In this document: positions 4,806 to 5,481 of the stretch, one piece after another
Position numbering within the stretch: position 1 is the stretch's first letter
Layout of the letters: each line of letters starts with the position of its first letter
From: Acetobacteraceae bacterium
GTDB lineage: Bacteria; Pseudomonadota; Alphaproteobacteria; Acetobacterales; Acetobacteraceae
NCBI GenBank assembly: GCA_030044345.1
Contig: JASHVY010000285.1
Span: forward strand, 1-5,481
Length of the DNA: 5,481 bases
Direction: 5' to 3'
Translations under genes and position numbers: made by a program
The notes under the pieces: model-generated
What the model was told of the DNA's origin: nothing
What the model saw: only the letters and a program-made list of their open reading frames with translations
Database searches by the model: none

Positions 4806-5481
4806 TCAGCGACCGGCCAGCTCGGCCAGAACCTGCTCAAGGCTTGTCGGGCCATGCACCGTGTCAGCCTGGGCTCCTTCGAAAACGATGTGGCCGCTGT
4901 TGAAGCCGGCGAGCATCTCGCTCATGGCCTCGGCCGACCGTGGCGTGAGGCCCCATTGCGCATAGACCCCGCGCCATTCGGACGGTGGAAGACTCTGCGC
5001 CTCGACCCGCCGCCCGAGAACCTTGGCGAAGGCTTCAGCGACATCGTTCGGGGCATAGCGGCGCGGGCCTTCCAGTTCGATGACGCCGCGGCCCCGCGTC
5101 ATGTTGAGCAGGGAGTCCGCGACAACGTGGCCGATATCCTGCGTCGCCACCATCGGATGGGCGCGGTCGAGCGGCGTCAGCATGCTGGGCAGCACACAGG
5201 TGGCGCGCACGTGGGGAACCAGGCCGGCGAAGTTCTCCATGAACCAGCCGGCGCGCACCGAGATCACGCCGTCCAGATCCGCGAACGCCTGCTCCATGTC
5301 ATGAAGCTTCAGGATCGCGCCGGTACCCGCCGCGTGCTGGGCGCCGATGGACGACAGCAGAACGACGCGCCGCGGCCGCGTGGCGCGGAGCGCCCGACCC
5401 AGCGCTTCGACGGCGCGGACATTCTCGGCGAACATGTCCGGGCTTTCAAACCAGGTCGGCGTCATGACATAGACGCCATCC
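4806..5481 (-). CDS. NmrA-family NAD(P)-binding protein (atypical short-chain dehydrogenase), N-terminus beyond the window
   Basis: The frame is open to the right edge. In-frame residues DGVYV precede the first Met visible (5465), so that Met is internal and the gene begins outside. The 224 residues seen match the NmrA/HSCARG group: FESPDMFAENVRAVEAL, VVLLSSIGAQHAAGTG in the strand and loop after the Rossmann core, HDMEQAF, and VRAGWFMENF, the group's usual R[AP]GWFMENF motif. Then come the ATQDIGHVVADSL segment and a C-terminal substrate domain. The glycine-rich GxxGxxG nucleotide motif would be in the missing 65-70 residues (family total about 285-295). Members bind NAD(P)H and act as quinone or azo reductases, isomerase-like enzymes or redox sensors; which one cannot be told here. 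The stop is TGA at 4808-4806. No operon partner is visible downstream, only repeats. Confidence 0.88.
   Translation of the reverse strand, partial: DGVYVMTPTWFESPDMFAENVRAVEALGRALRATRPRRVVLLSSIGAQHAAGTGAILKLHDMEQAFADLDGVISVRAGWFMENFAGLVPHVRATCVLPSMLTPLDRAHPMVATQDIGHVVADSLLNMTRGRGVIELEGPRRYAPNDVAEAFAKVLGRRVEAQSLPPSEWRGVYAQWGLTPRSAEAMSEMLAGFNSGHIVFEGAQADTVHGPTSLEQVLAELAGR

Overview
The window looks like chromosome from a GC-rich alphaproteobacterium. The family Acetobacteraceae (Acidiphilium or Roseomonas-like) is my best guess. I base this on the GC-rich codon use of the three clear genes, a pqiBC pair, a DUF1127 fragment, and intergenic DNA packed with palindromes and AAGAAA/TTTCTT hairpins. 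The placement is an inference and was not checked against any database.

Layout. Positions 1-1871 (minus strand) carry the 3' part of a pqi-type lipid transport operon. It has a complete pqiB (three MCE domains, one membrane anchor), overlapped by 4 bp (ATGA) with the start of pqiC, a lipoprotein cut by the window edge. No pqiA precedes pqiB. Positions 1872-2552 hold no supported gene but several inverted repeats: a 27-bp palindrome, a 65-bp hairpin and two more hairpins just before the next gene. Positions 2553-3185 (plus) encode a complete glutathione S-transferase family protein, followed by a strong stem-loop terminator.

Positions 3244-4470 are a graveyard of gene pieces. First comes the 5' end of an IS110-family insertion sequence: the leader plus the first 18 or so recognisable transposase codons, up to the first catalytic Asp motif. 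Colliding with it from the opposite strand is a DUF1127 domain frame whose C-terminal tail is antisense IS110 sequence. About 320 bp follow with nothing I recognise firmly. Then comes a degenerate C-terminal piece of an AraC-family regulator on the minus strand. Positions 4478-4735 form an AT-rich island of nested palindromes with related, inverted ends (MITE-like). A second copy of the 27-bp palindrome lies at 4763-4789. Positions 4806-5481 (minus) carry the C-terminal two thirds or so of an NmrA-family NAD(P)-binding protein that runs off the window.

Overall, three ordinary chromosomal units (PqiBC envelope transport, a GST, an NmrA-like oxidoreductase or sensor) are separated by repeat-rich, decayed intergenic DNA. 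I see no evidence of a complete new multi-gene system. The points most worth following are the IS110 leader, which in intact family members encodes the bridge RNA, and the two classes of palindromic repeats.
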